A stretch of 64,000 bases of DNA from Bradyrhizobium sp. AZCC 1610 (GCF_036924515.1 NZ_JAZHRR010000001.1:5117001-5181000), one strand, 5' to 3'. Counted from the stretch's first letter, positions 8,979 through 17,398 are shown. The notes: generated by a model not told the origin, from the letters alone. Numbers and translations: made by a program.

Positions 8979-9866
8979 TCAAGCCTCACCCGTCTTGGCC
9001 ACAGCATTCGAGACGTCGCGGTAGCGGTCCCGCAATGAATCCCATTCGCGAGCGCGGAAGCGAGCAAAAGCCTCTTTAAGCGAGAGGTCCCTGGGCGGCG
9101 TCGGAAAGATGCCGGTCTTGAGCTCCGTCAGGAGCTCCTCACAGCAACCGATGACACCCTGGAACAGCAGGGTCGGCAGGATGGCGAGCTTGTAACCCAT
9201 CGCCTCGGCGGCACTCAGTTCGATCGGCGGACCCTTTCCGCCGCGCACGACGTTGAGGAGACACGGCCCCCCGACCAGTTTGGGAACTGTCTTGACCTCG
9301 TCGATCGTCTGCGGCGCCTCGACGAAGGCCATGTCCGCGCCGGCTGCGAGCGCAGCATTGGCGCGTTTGATTGCTTCCTCGAAGTCCACGACTGCTCGCG
9401 CATCGGTGCGTGCGATGATCAGGAAATCGAGACTACGCCTTGCGTCCACGGCCGCCCGGATCTTGGCGATGTAGTCGTCGAACGAAATGATCTCCTTGTC
9501 GTCCAGGTGCCCGCACTTCTTCGGGAAGACCTGGTCCTCGATGTGAATAGCGGCAACACCGCTCCGTTCGAATTCGCGCACGGCGCGGACCACGTTGAGC
9601 TCATTGCCGTATCCCGTGTCGGCATCGGCGACAACGGGGACGTCGACCGCAGCGGCGATCCGCGCTGCATTTTCGACCATTTCGCTCATGGTCAGCAGCC
9701 CATAGTCGGGATAACCGTGGCTCGCCGCGGTGCCGGCTCCGGTCATATAGACGGCCGGAAATCCTGTCTGCGCGATCAGTGTTGCCGTGATGCAATCGTA
9801 TGCACCCGGCGCGATGGTCACGCCGTCCTGCCGCAGCAGGCTCCGCAAATGCTTGGCTTTGCTCAT
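8979..9866 (-). CDS. Isocitrate lyase/PEP mutase superfamily enzyme (methylisocitrate-lyase-like)
   Basis: A 295-aa TIM-barrel enzyme that acts on C3-C6 alpha-hydroxy or keto acids. The Mg-binding D-A-D-T-G-Y-G lies near residue 85, followed by I-H-I-E-D-Q and the flexible loop K-K-C-G-H near 120. The Cys in that loop is the catalytic base of the C-C bond lyases (isocitrate, methylisocitrate, dimethylmalate lyase) and is lacking in PEP mutase, so a lyase is favoured. I use ATG 9866 because GGAGAG precedes it; an in-frame ATG at 9887 lacks a site. It converges on the ABC operon, suggesting it may process the imported compound. Exact substrate unknown. Confidence 0.85.
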   Translation of the reverse strand: MSKAKHLRSLLRQDGVTIAPGAYDCITATLIAQTGFPAVYMTGAGTAASHGYPDYGLLTMSEMVENAARIAAAVDVPVVADADTGYGNELNVVRAVREFERSGVAAIHIEDQVFPKKCGHLDDKEIISFDDYIAKIRAAVDARRSLDFLIIARTDARAVVDFEEAIKRANAALAAGADMAFVEAPQTIDEVKTVPKLVGGPCLLNVVRGGKGPPIELSAAEAMGYKLAILPTLLFQGVIGCCEELLTELKTGIFPTPPRDLSLKEAFARFRAREWDSLRDRYRDVSNAVAKTGEA

Positions 9867-9991
9867 GTCGCTCTCCACCGTCTCCATCAGTCCGCGTTCA
9901 GGCAGCTCGACGCGATAGCTAAGGGGCCGCGTCCGCGGGCGTGGATATCCTATCCCGCCTCGTCAGCCGCAGTCATCGCGCCGCCTGCCGG

Positions 9992-10099
9992 TCGACCGCC
10001 GACATCCAGACGACAAGGTAGATCGCCGGGATCATCGGCACTCCCGGCATTTCCGTGCGCGATCATATCATCGTCGGTAAGAACGGCCACGCCAGCATG
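9992..10099 (+). pseudogene. Second radC-like 3'-end remnant
   Basis: In one frame the sequence reads S-T-A-D-I-Q-T-T-R, a stop, then [25 protein letters not shown]. This matches the end of RadC/JAB proteins, including the second JAMM-region His, although the first His of V-H-D-H has become Arg. An in-frame TAG interrupts it and the true C-terminus has drifted. It resembles the remnant at 2312-2422 in protein but differs at many bases, so it is a different old radC copy and not a fresh duplication. Confidence 0.65.
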
Positions 10100-10186
10100 A
10101 CCAATCGGGATGATCACGAACGGGCATCACCAACCACCCCCAATTACAGCCATCACCTAACTGGTGACGACTGCAGACTCCTTTGA

Positions 10187-10624
10187 TTTCAACGTCGTAG
10201 AACAGCACCGCCACCACCAATTCCCGACCGGTTGCTCGCCCATATGCGCCGCTGGGTCAGGACAGGCGCCATCGACTCGCACTTTGTCGAGTTCAACGGC
10301 GCGGCGGTCAAATCCGTCAAGTCGGGGTTCCGAAGCGCCGTTGGACTCGCCAAGCTATCCACGGAAGCTGGCAAGGTCACTCCGCATACCTTGAGGCACA
10401 CGGCCGCGACCTGGCTGATGCAGCGGGGCGCAGATCCGTGGAAAGCGGCGGGTTTTCTCGGGATGTCGGTCGAGGTGTTGCTTGATACCTATGGCCACCA
10501 TCACCCGGAGTTCTTGCGCGAGGCGGCCGCCGCCATCACGACGAAACCAAGCAAGAACATCGTATCTGGGGTTGATCGCGGGGTTGACTTGGCCGCCTAT
10601 CGTGAAAGAAGACGAAAAGCGTAA
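10187..10624 (+). pseudogene. Truncated tyrosine recombinase (phage-type integrase), C-terminal half
   Basis: The frame is open from 10187 and reads P-P-P-P-I-P-D-R-L-L-A-H-M-R-R-W, then K-S-V-K-S-G-F-R-S-A-V-G-L-A, the H-T-L-R-H-T-A-A-T-W-L-M box holding the catalytic His and Arg, and V-L-L-D-T-Y-G-H-H-H-P with the catalytic Tyr. The N-terminal DNA-binding half and the first catalytic Arg are gone, with a stop just upstream at 10184. Even if translated from TTG 10232 (130 aa) it would be inactive. It ends 8 bp from the 3' end of tRNA-Pro, the usual place for the integrase of an island inserted in a tRNA gene. Confidence 0.8.
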
Positions 10625-10632
10625 GAAAATCA

Positions 10633-10709
10633 TGGTCGGAGTGGCAGGATTCGAACCTGCGACCCCTGCGTCCCGAACGCAGTGCTCTACCGGGCTGAGC
10701 CACACTCCG
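10633..10709 (-). tRNA. tRNA-Pro (anticodon CGG)
   Basis: A complete 77-nt tRNA on the minus strand. The acceptor stem CGGAGTG pairs with CACTCCG, the discriminator is A and CCA is encoded at the 3' end. The anticodon arm is CTGCG-TTCGGGA-CGCAG with anticodon CGG for codon CCG, and the T arm is GCAGG-TTCGAAT-CCTGC. The 3' end faces the truncated integrase at 10624, consistent with use as an island attachment site. I looked for another copy of the tRNA 3' end to the left and did not notice one. Confidence 0.95.
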
Positions 10710-10778
10710 ACTTGGAACGCGGCTTATAGCCTTGGGTTTCGGCGACCGCAAGCAGCCGAATTAAGGAAATTAATCACA

Positions 10779-11771
10779 GTGGATGTTCGCCTGAAAACCC
10801 AGATTTTGCCCGCCGGCGAGGCTGCCGTGGTGGCGGCGGCGCGTGTCCTGGCCGAGGGCGGGCTGGTCGCGTTCCCGACCGAGACCGTCTATGGCCTCGG
10901 CGCCGACGCCACCAATCCGGCTGCGGTCGCCCGCCTCTACCAGGCCAAGGGCCGGCCCGCCTTCAATCCGCTGATCGCCCATGTCGGCGATATCGCCGCC
11001 GCGCGGCAGATCGCGCGCTTTGACGCGCCGGCGACCGCGCTTGCCGAGGCATTCTGGCCGGGCCCGCTGACGCTGGTGCTGCCGAAAACGCACGCTTGCG
11101 CGGTGGCCGACCTCGCCACCGCCGGCCTCGACACGGTCGCGATCCGGATACCGGCTCACCCCGTGGCGCGCGACATCCTGCGAACCTTCGGCGGTCCCGT
11201 GGTGGCGCCCTCGGCCAATCTCTCGGGTCACGTCTCCCCGACCACGGCTGCGCATGTGCAGAGCGACCTTGCGGGACGGATCGACCTGATCGTCGATGGC
11301 GGCGCGGTCGAGGTCGGCGTCGAATCGACCATCGTCGGTTGCTTCGATGAGCCGATGCTGTTGCGTCCCGGCGGCCTGCCGCGCGCGGAGATCGAGCGCG
11401 TGCTGGGCCGCGCGTTGGTGCAGCCGCCGGCGGATACTGAGGCCGAAAGCGGGCAACTGCTGGCGCCGGGCATGCTGGCGTCCCATTACGCGCCGCGTGC
11501 AAAAGTGCGGCTCAATGCCGTCAAGCTCGAAGCCGGCGAAGCATTGCTCGCGTTTGGCCTCGGAGCAATTTCGGGAATTGACGCCGCCTCCGCGGTGATG
11601 AATCTGTCGGAGCGCGGCGATCTCGACGAGGCTGCCGCCAACCTGTTCGGCCATCTTCGCGCGCTCGACAGCCAAGGCGTGCGCACCATCGCGGTGATGT
11701 CGATTCCGGACGAGGGATTGGGCGAAGCCATCAACGATCGGCTGCGCCGCGCAGCGGTCGGGCGAGAATGA
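10779..11771 (+). CDS. tsaC: L-threonylcarbamoyladenylate synthase (Sua5/YrdC/YwlC family)
   Basis: Makes threonylcarbamoyl-AMP from threonine, bicarbonate and ATP, the first step of t6A37 modification in ANN-decoding tRNAs. The YrdC domain shows F-P-T-E-T-V-Y-G-L-G-A-D, K-G-R-P-A-F-N-P-L and P-S-A-N-L-S-G, followed by V-E-S-T-I-V. The C-terminal Sua5 domain follows L-A-P-G-M-L-A-S-H-Y-A-P-R. At 330 aa it is the long Sua5 type. I place the start at GTG 10779 with AAGGA upstream. The frame stays open back through the tRNA, but that upstream part is not coding. Confidence 0.9.
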   Translation: MDVRLKTQILPAGEAAVVAAARVLAEGGLVAFPTETVYGLGADATNPAAVARLYQAKGRPAFNPLIAHVGDIAAARQIARFDAPATALAEAFWPGPLTLVLPKTHACAVADLATAGLDTVAIRIPAHPVARDILRTFGGPVVAPSANLSGHVSPTTAAHVQSDLAGRIDLIVDGGAVEVGVESTIVGCFDEPMLLRPGGLPRAEIERVLGRALVQPPADTEAESGQLLAPGMLASHYAPRAKVRLNAVKLEAGEALLAFGLGAISGIDAASAVMNLSERGDLDEAAANLFGHLRALDSQGVRTIAVMSIPDEGLGEAINDRLRRAAVGRE

Positions 11772-11781
11772 TCGGGCGGGA

Positions 11782-13251
11782 ATGAAAGAGAACAAGAAAA
11801 TGAATATCGTCCAAGAATCCGTTCAAAGCTCCAAACAAGCTTCCGTGCCGCCTCTTCCCGCCGGGCTGATCGCGAAATTTCGTGCCGTTGTCGGCGACAA
11901 ATATGCGGTGACCGATGCCGCCGATATTGCGCCCTACGTCACCGAGGAACGCGACCTGTTTCACGGCCGCTCGCCATTGGTGTTGCGGCCGGGCTCCACG
12001 GCGGAAGTGTCCGCGATCTGCAAGCTTGCCAGCGAGCACAAAATCGCGCTGGTGCCGCAGGGCGGCAACACCGGTCTCGTCGGCGGCCAGACCCCGCATC
12101 ATGGCGAAGTGGTCGTCTCGATGCGGCGGCTGGACAAGATCCGCGAGATCGATCCCGCTTCCAACACCATGACGTGCGAGGCCGGCGTGGTGTTGCAGAT
12201 CGCGCAAGCCCGCGCGGCCGAAGTCAATCGCCTGTTCCCGCTGTCGCTCGGCGCGGAAGGAAGCTGCACCATCGGCGGCAATCTCTCCACCAATGCCGGC
12301 GGCACCGCTGCCTTGGCGTATGGCGTGGCGCGCGAGATGGCGCTCGGGCTGGAAGTGGTGCTCGCCGATGGCCGGATCCTCAACGGGCTCTCGAAGCTGA
12401 AGAAGGACAACACCGGCTACGACCTGCGCAACCTCTTCATCGGCGCCGAGGGCACGCTCGGCATCATCACCGCGGCGACGCTAAAACTGTTTCCGAAGCC
12501 GCACGCGGTGGAAACCGCCTATGTCGGCCTCAGATCGCCGGCAGAGGCGCTGAAGCTGTTGTCGATCTCGCAGAACGAGGCGGCCGGCAGCCTCACCAGC
12601 TTCGAATTGCTCGCCGACATCGCGGTCGATTTCAGCCTTCGTCACGGCATCGACATCCGCGATCCGCTTGCGAGCAAGCATCCCTGGTACGTGCTGATGG
12701 AATTGTCATCCTCGCGCGACGACGCCCGCGCCGCGCTGGAATCCATCCTCGCCAAGGGCATGGAAGAAGGCATCGTCGACGACGCCGTGATCGCCGCGAA
12801 TCTCTCCCAGCGCGCTGGGTTCTGGAAACTCCGCGACGAGATGTCGGCGGCGCAGAAGCCGGAAGGCGGTTCGATCAAGCACGATATCTCGGTGCCGGTC
12901 GCAGCCGTGCCTGATTTCATCGAAGAGGCCAATGCCGCGGTGGTGAAGCTGATCCCGGGCTCGCGGCCGGTGCCGTTCGGCCATCTCGGCGACGGCAACA
13001 TCCACTACAATGTCAGCCAGCCGATCGGCGGCAACACTGCCGACTTCATGTCGCGCTGGCACGAGGTCAACGAAGTCGTGTTCGCAATCGTGCTGCGGAT
13101 GGGCGGATCGATTTCCGCCGAGCACGGCATCGGCGTGCTCAAGCGCGACGAACTGCCCGACGTCAAGGACAAGGTCGCGATCGAGCTGATGCGCGGCATC
13201 AAGGCGATGCTCGACCCGCTCGGCATCATGAACCCGGGCAAAGTGTTGTGA
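11782..13251 (+). CDS. FAD-linked 2-hydroxyacid dehydrogenase (GlcD/D2HGDH type)
   Basis: A flavoprotein of the vanillyl-alcohol-oxidase fold that oxidises D-2-hydroxy acids such as D-lactate, glycolate or D-2-hydroxyglutarate. The FAD-binding segment reads P-Q-G-G-N-T-G-L-V-G-G near 95, and G-G-N-L-S-T-N-A-G-G lies near 165. The C-terminal cap has H-L-G-D-G-N-I-H and the closing E-H-G-I-G near 455, residues that hold metal and substrate in D-2-hydroxyglutarate dehydrogenases. Length 489 aa is normal. There are two possible ATG starts, 11782 and 11800. Which hydroxy acid is used cannot be told from motifs. Confidence 0.88.
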   Translation: MKENKKMNIVQESVQSSKQASVPPLPAGLIAKFRAVVGDKYAVTDAADIAPYVTEERDLFHGRSPLVLRPGSTAEVSAICKLASEHKIALVPQGGNTGLVGGQTPHHGEVVVSMRRLDKIREIDPASNTMTCEAGVVLQIAQARAAEVNRLFPLSLGAEGSCTIGGNLSTNAGGTAALAYGVAREMALGLEVVLADGRILNGLSKLKKDNTGYDLRNLFIGAEGTLGIITAATLKLFPKPHAVETAYVGLRSPAEALKLLSISQNEAAGSLTSFELLADIAVDFSLRHGIDIRDPLASKHPWYVLMELSSSRDDARAALESILAKGMEEGIVDDAVIAANLSQRAGFWKLRDEMSAAQKPEGGSIKHDISVPVAAVPDFIEEANAAVVKLIPGSRPVPFGHLGDGNIHYNVSQPIGGNTADFMSRWHEVNEVVFAIVLRMGGSISAEHGIGVLKRDELPDVKDKVAIELMRGIKAMLDPLGIMNPGKVL

Positions 13252-13253
13252 AC

Positions 13254-13709
13254 ATGTCAGAACCAAAGCCGGTCCCGCCACTCGCCATCGCGCCGATCGC
13301 GGACGCCGATGTCCCTGATGTCATCGCTCTGTGGCAGGCCTGCGGACTGACGCGGCCGTGGAACGATCCTGCCGCCGATATCGCGATGTCACGGCGCGAG
13401 CCGAATTCAGCGGTGCTGATTGGTCGTGAAGGAGACGCGATAGTGGCGACTGTCATGCTCGGCCATGACGGTCACCGCGGCTGGGTCTACTACGTAGCTG
13501 TCGATCCCGATCACCGCAAGAAAGGCTATGGCCACACGATCATGACCGCCGCCGAAACCTGGCTGCGCGCAGCCGGTGTCGCCAAACTGCAATTGCTGGT
13601 TCGACGCGAAAACGCCAAGGCAGGGGCATTCTACCAATCGATCGGCTACGCTGAAGCGCAGACCATTGTTTTTGCCAAATGGCTCGACGGCCGCGAGCCG
13701 ACGCCATGA
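13254..13709 (+). CDS. ypeA: GNAT acetyltransferase, YpeA-like
   Basis: A single GNAT domain, 151 aa. The N-terminus has the YpeA-type signature V-I-A-L-W-Q-A-C-G-L-T-R-P-W-N-D-P. Motif A for acetyl-CoA binding is seen as V-A-V-D-P-D-H-R-K-K-G-Y-G near residues 80-92, then a C-terminal F-Y-Q-S-I-G-Y. ATG 13254 is used; a GTG at 13248 overlaps the stop of the preceding dehydrogenase, so the two are probably co-transcribed and coupled. The acceptor substrate is unknown. Confidence 0.85.
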   Translation: MSEPKPVPPLAIAPIADADVPDVIALWQACGLTRPWNDPAADIAMSRREPNSAVLIGREGDAIVATVMLGHDGHRGWVYYVAVDPDHRKKGYGHTIMTAAETWLRAAGVAKLQLLVRRENAKAGAFYQSIGYAEAQTIVFAKWLDGREPTP

Positions 13710-13725
13710 CGGCGAAAGGAATTCG

Positions 13726-14307
13726 ATGACCGTCTCCGATCGCGTCCGCGTCAAGAACGTCGAGATACTCTCCGACGACTACTACCTCTTGAAGAAGACC
13801 ACATTCGAATATCGCCGCGCCAATGGCGAGTGGCAGACGCAAGCCCGCGAGACCTATGACCGCGGCAACTGCGCAACGGTGCTGCCGTACAATCTTGCGC
13901 AGCGCACCGTGATATTGGTGCGGCAGTTTCGCTATCCGGCCTATGTCAACGGCTACGACGATCTCCTGATCGAGGCTGCGGCCGGCGTATTGGACGGCGA
14001 AGCGCCCGAGGTGCGGATTCGCGCCGAGGCGGAAGAGGAAACCGGGTATCGGCTCGGCGACATCAGGAAGATCTTCGAAGCCTTCACGAGCCCGGGCTCG
14101 GTCACCGAGAAACTGTACTTCTTCGTCGCCGAGTACGATCCCTCGATGCGGATCGGCAACGGCGGCGGACTCGCCGATGAAGGCGAGGACATCGAGGTGC
14201 TGGAGCTGCCGATCGATCAGGCGCTCGCGATGATCGCCGACGGCCGCATCGTGGATGCGAAAACCATCATGCTGCTGCAATACGCGGCGCTGAATATTTT
14301 TCGATGA
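13726..14307 (+). CDS. Nudix hydrolase of the NudK/ADP-sugar pyrophosphatase type
   Basis: A 193-aa Nudix enzyme expected to cleave nucleoside-diphosphate sugars to a sugar phosphate and NMP. The N-terminal strand region V-K-N-V-E-I-L-S-D-D-Y-Y-L-L-K-K and R-E-T-Y-D-R-G-N match GDP-mannose pyrophosphatase NudK. The Nudix box runs through A-A-A-G-V-L-D-G-E, ending R-A-E-A-E-E-E-T-G-Y near residue 107. An AAAGGA sits before ATG 13726. It follows the acetyltransferase by 16 bp and is likely in the same transcript. Confidence 0.85.
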   Translation: MTVSDRVRVKNVEILSDDYYLLKKTTFEYRRANGEWQTQARETYDRGNCATVLPYNLAQRTVILVRQFRYPAYVNGYDDLLIEAAAGVLDGEAPEVRIRAEAEEETGYRLGDIRKIFEAFTSPGSVTEKLYFFVAEYDPSMRIGNGGGLADEGEDIEVLELPIDQALAMIADGRIVDAKTIMLLQYAALNIFR

Positions 14308-14311
14308 GCGT

Positions 14312-15076
14312 TCAAAACAACGACCCCTGCCCGTCATCCTCCGGCGCCGCCGTCGCCTTGCGCAGCGCGGCCTTCTTCGCAGGCTTCGGCTCTTCCGCCG
14401 CCCTCTCCTCGTCGGTGATCGGCAGCAGCAGTTGCGCGTCGTCATTGACGACGCGGTTGACGCGGGTGGAAATCTCGTGCCAGGCGAACTCGCCTTCGGC
14501 CGGCCCGCGCAACAGCGGCATGACGTCGTCGGCATCGTTGATCCGGCCGTCGAGCCAGCGCTCGAATTCCTCAGGCGCAATCGTCACGGGCACACGGTGA
14601 TGCAGCACGGCGAGGTCGCGGCTGGCCGGTGCGGTGACGATGGCGACGCCGTCGGTCTCCTCGCCGTTCGGCCCCATCCAGGTTTCCGCAAGCGCGGCAA
14701 AGCTAACGGGACGGCCGTCGCGGCGATGGATGAAGAAGGGCCGCTTGCGGCCGCCGGCGTCCTGCCATTCGTAATAGCCGTCCGCCGGGATCAGGCAGCG
14801 CCGCCGCTTGATGGCGTTCTTGAATGCGGGCTTATCGAGAACCGTCTCGGAGCGCGCATTGATCAGCAGCGTAAATTTACGGGGATCTTTCACCCAGGCC
14901 GGCACCAGCCCCCAGCGCATCAGCCGGAAATGGCGGCCGCCATTTTCCAGGATGACAACCGGAACTGGCTGAGTCGGCGCGATATTATACCGCGGCGGGA
15001 AATTGGGCTGCTCGATATAGCCGAAGATCTGCCGAAGCGCCTCGGGCGGCGATGTAATAACGAAACGTCCGCACAT
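14312..15076 (-). CDS. SRAP-domain protein (YedK/HMCES family), abasic-site crosslinker
   Basis: Binds single-stranded DNA at abasic sites and forms a covalent thiazolidine link that shields them at replication forks. The key Cys2 is present in M-C-G-R-F-V. The other active-site residues are visible as Asn in L-L-I-N-A-R-S-E, Glu in P-A-D-G-Y-Y-E-W and His in H-H-R-V-P-V-T-I. The C-terminal 25 residues are a non-conserved Lys/Ala-rich tail. Length is 254 aa. The gene converges on the Nudix gene with a 4-bp gap. Symbol withheld because several paralogues occur in this group. Confidence 0.9.
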   Translation of the reverse strand: MCGRFVITSPPEALRQIFGYIEQPNFPPRYNIAPTQPVPVVILENGGRHFRLMRWGLVPAWVKDPRKFTLLINARSETVLDKPAFKNAIKRRRCLIPADGYYEWQDAGGRKRPFFIHRRDGRPVSFAALAETWMGPNGEETDGVAIVTAPASRDLAVLHHRVPVTIAPEEFERWLDGRINDADDVMPLLRGPAEGEFAWHEISTRVNRVVNDDAQLLLPITDEERAAEEPKPAKKAALRKATAAPEDDGQGSLF

Positions 15077-15138
15077 TATCTGACCAGGATAAGCCTCTGT
15101 TCAACGTGTGTTAACCCCGGATGTTAACAGTGGGATAG

Positions 15139-15651
15139 ATGACCTCAATGGCCGCCACAGAAGTGCGATCCGATCGCCCGATACCGCCACCGACGGGCCG
15201 CATTGACGACGCCCGTGCGGAGCAACTGCGCGCCGCCAATATCAATCCCCGCACCGGGCTCGCCACCGACTACCTGAACCATTTCAACGAAGCCATCATG
15301 CTGCTCGAAATGGTTCCGGACATGCCGGAATGCGCGGAGGATTTCCTCACCTGGACCCCGTTGTCCTACGCCGAGCATTTCTGGGCCTCCAATTTCAAGG
15401 CCCGCGACCTCGCGATCGAGGCCTATGAATGCGCCGACGCCAGGGTCCGTGCCAATTTCGACAATCTCACCGCTACCATGACCTCGATCCTGACCGCAGT
15501 AGGCCAGGCGATGCGCGAGGCCCAGCAGGACAAGACCCGCGCCACGCTGGCCGAGCAGGCCACCGCTTGGGTCAAGCCGCTGGTGGCGCTGGCCGGTGGC
15601 GTCATCAACGGCAACGCCGACAACGACGTCGAAGCGGTCATGTCGAACTAG
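15139..15651 (+). CDS. Conserved hypothetical protein, 170 aa
   Basis: A soluble, helix-rich protein with no signal peptide. The middle has L-N-H-F-N-E-A-I-M-L-L-E-M-V-P-D-M-P followed by F-L-T-W-T-P-L-S-Y-A-E-H-F, and the C-terminal part is an amphipathic helical stretch with few charges (W-V-K-P-L-V-A-L-A-G-G-V-I). The pattern resembles conserved hypotheticals of Bradyrhizobium, with no function I can name. It is transcribed divergently from the SRAP gene across 62 bp that must hold both promoters. Confidence 0.65.
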   Translation: MTSMAATEVRSDRPIPPPTGRIDDARAEQLRAANINPRTGLATDYLNHFNEAIMLLEMVPDMPECAEDFLTWTPLSYAEHFWASNFKARDLAIEAYECADARVRANFDNLTATMTSILTAVGQAMREAQQDKTRATLAEQATAWVKPLVALAGGVINGNADNDVEAVMSN

Positions 15652-15744
15652 CCGCCTCACGCTTCGCTGCTATCAGCCGCATTAGACCTGCGCGAACCGA
15701 TCGGGCATGATCACAGCAAGTTCCCTGCTTACCGGATTCACCCC

Positions 15745-16164
15745 TTGGCTTCCCCTGTCCAGCCGACCCACCCCCAGCTCGCCGTCAGCGGCGCGATCTT
15801 CCGTGACGGCAAGGTCCTGCTGGTCCGCCGCGCCCGCTCGCCGGCCAAGGGTTTTTACTCGTTCCCTGGCGGCCGGGTCGAATTCGGCGAATCCCTGCAC
15901 ACCGCGCTTCACCGCGAGGTGGACGAGGAAACCGGCTTGAGAATCGAGATTCTGGGCCTGGCCGGCTGGCGCGAGGTGCTGCCCGGGGCCGGCGGCGGCG
16001 GGCACTACCTGATCATGTCGTTCGCGGCGCGCTGGACGGCCAGGGAGCCGGTCCTGAACGACGAGCACGACGATTTCAAATGGCTGGCGCCGGATGGGCT
16101 CGGCGATCTCAGGGTAACCGGCGGCCTCCGGGAGGTTATCGAGGCCGCCCGGAAGCTGGTCTAG
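15745..16164 (+). CDS. Nudix hydrolase, MutT-like, 139 aa
   Basis: The Nudix box is complete: G-G-R-V-E-F-G-E-S-L at residues 47-56, ending R-E-V-D-E-E-T-G-L near 70. The preceding S-G-A-I-F-R-D-G-K-V-L-L-V-R-R is the typical first strand pair. It probably removes pyrophosphate from a nucleotide derivative; the substrate is not readable. The start is uncertain: TTG 15745 is the most upstream reasonable choice and no ATG lies between it and the domain. It is unrelated in sequence detail to the NudK-like gene 1.5 kb upstream. Confidence 0.85.
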   Translation: MASPVQPTHPQLAVSGAIFRDGKVLLVRRARSPAKGFYSFPGGRVEFGESLHTALHREVDEETGLRIEILGLAGWREVLPGAGGGGHYLIMSFAARWTAREPVLNDEHDDFKWLAPDGLGDLRVTGGLREVIEAARKLV

Positions 16165-16227
16165 GCGGTCCATTCCAGGGCTTCACACCTTGCCTCGGGC
16201 GTATGGAGGGGGCATATCGGCCCTCAA

Positions 16228-16605
16228 ATGCTCAAGCACGCCCTCGCCGCCCTCATCCTCATCTCGGCATGCCATGTGGCCCCCGTGCGGGCCCAGGATG
16301 CCGCCGCGCCGTTTGACGGCGACCTGCAGCGGCTGGCCGAGATTCTCGGCACCCTGCACTATCTCCGGGGCATTTGCGGCTCCAATGAAGGGGCGAAATG
16401 GCGCAACGAAATGCAGGCGCTGATCGACGCCGAAACCCCGTCCGGCGACCGCCGCGCCCGCATGATCGCCGGCTTCAACCGCGGCTATAACGGCTTTCAG
16501 CAGACCTACCGGACCTGCACACCCGCAGCTTCGGTCGCGATCCGCCGATATATCGAGGAAGGTTCAAAGATCTCGCGCGACCTCACCGCGCGGTACGCGA
16601 ACTGA
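16228..16605 (+). CDS. TIGR02301-family exported protein
   Basis: A 125-aa protein with a signal peptide over residues 1-22 (M-L-K-H-A-L-A-A-L-I-L through V-R-A-Q). The mature domain shows the TIGR02301 pattern: L-A-E-I-L-G-T-L-H-Y-L-R-G-I-C near 36-50, G-F-N-R-G-Y-N-G-F-Q-Q-T-Y-R-T-C near 80-95, and an amphipathic C-terminal helix. The two conserved cysteines could form a periplasmic disulfide. The family is restricted to alphaproteobacteria and has no assigned function. It is separated from the HAD phosphatase by 3 bp, so the two are one transcript. Confidence 0.8.
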   Translation: MLKHALAALILISACHVAPVRAQDAAAPFDGDLQRLAEILGTLHYLRGICGSNEGAKWRNEMQALIDAETPSGDRRARMIAGFNRGYNGFQQTYRTCTPAASVAIRRYIEEGSKISRDLTARYAN

Positions 16606-16608
16606 ATC

Positions 16609-17247
16609 ATGGACGCGATCTATTTCGACCTCGACGGAACGCTGACGGACCCCAAGCCTGGGATTACCCGCTCGATCCAGTATGCGCTGCAGAGGCTCGA
16701 TCATCCGACGATGCCAACCGAGGACGAACTGACCTGGTGCATCGGCCCGCCGCTGCGCGCGAGCTTTGTGAGATTGCTCGGCGGCGATCACACCGCCGAT
16801 CGCGCGGTGGCGCTCTACCGTGAGCGATTTTCCGATGTCGGCCTCTATGAGAACGGCGTCTATGACGGCATCGGCGACGTGCTGACCACGCTCTGCGCCT
16901 CCGGCCACCGGCTGTTCGTCGCCACCAGCAAACCGCATGTGTTCGCCAAACGCATCATCGACCATTTCGGGCTGCGCGATCACTTCGAGCGCGTGTTCGG
17001 TTCCGAACTCGACGGCACCCGTGTGGACAAGTCGCATCTACTCGAATACGCGCTGAAGGAAGCTTCGGTCGATCCAGCCAAAACCCTGATGATCGGCGAC
17101 CGCAGCCACGACATGGTCGGCGCGAAAAACAACGGCATGAAGGGTATCGGCGTGTTGTACGGCTACGGCAGCCGGGACGAGTTGCTGGAGGCCGGCGCGC
17201 ATCATGTTTGCGCGACCCCGGGAGCGATCCTTGGTTGCATTACGTGA
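16609..17247 (+). CDS. HAD-superfamily phosphatase, phosphoglycolate-phosphatase-like
   Basis: A 212-aa HAD hydrolase. Motif I, Y-F-D-L-D-G-T-L-T, carries the nucleophile and acid/base Asp at residues 6 and 8. The helical C1 cap follows, then motif II A-T-S-K near 105, and motif IV I-G-D-R-S-H-D near 163-169. This arrangement fits the Gph/PpaX branch, which removes phosphate from small metabolites such as 2-phosphoglycolate. Precise substrate is not determinable from motifs. Confidence 0.85.
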   Translation: MDAIYFDLDGTLTDPKPGITRSIQYALQRLDHPTMPTEDELTWCIGPPLRASFVRLLGGDHTADRAVALYRERFSDVGLYENGVYDGIGDVLTTLCASGHRLFVATSKPHVFAKRIIDHFGLRDHFERVFGSELDGTRVDKSHLLEYALKEASVDPAKTLMIGDRSHDMVGAKNNGMKGIGVLYGYGSRDELLEAGAHHVCATPGAILGCIT

Positions 17248-17398
17248 AACGAGCGGGAACTTTTGTGGCCGCCTGAAATTCGGGCAGCGCTGTTAACCCT
17301 TCCTAAAGATGTGGCTAGGCGAGCACGCCGCGCGTGCTACAGCTTGTCGCGTTAGGATGCGTTCCGCCCTGGTTCGCGCGCAGATTTCGTTGAGCTTC

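Noticed and set aside
10482..10778. Upstream extension of the tsaC frame through the integrase and tRNA-Pro
   Set aside because: The frame is open only by chance; tRNA and integrase occupy the same DNA, and the conserved YrdC domain starts after GTG 10779.
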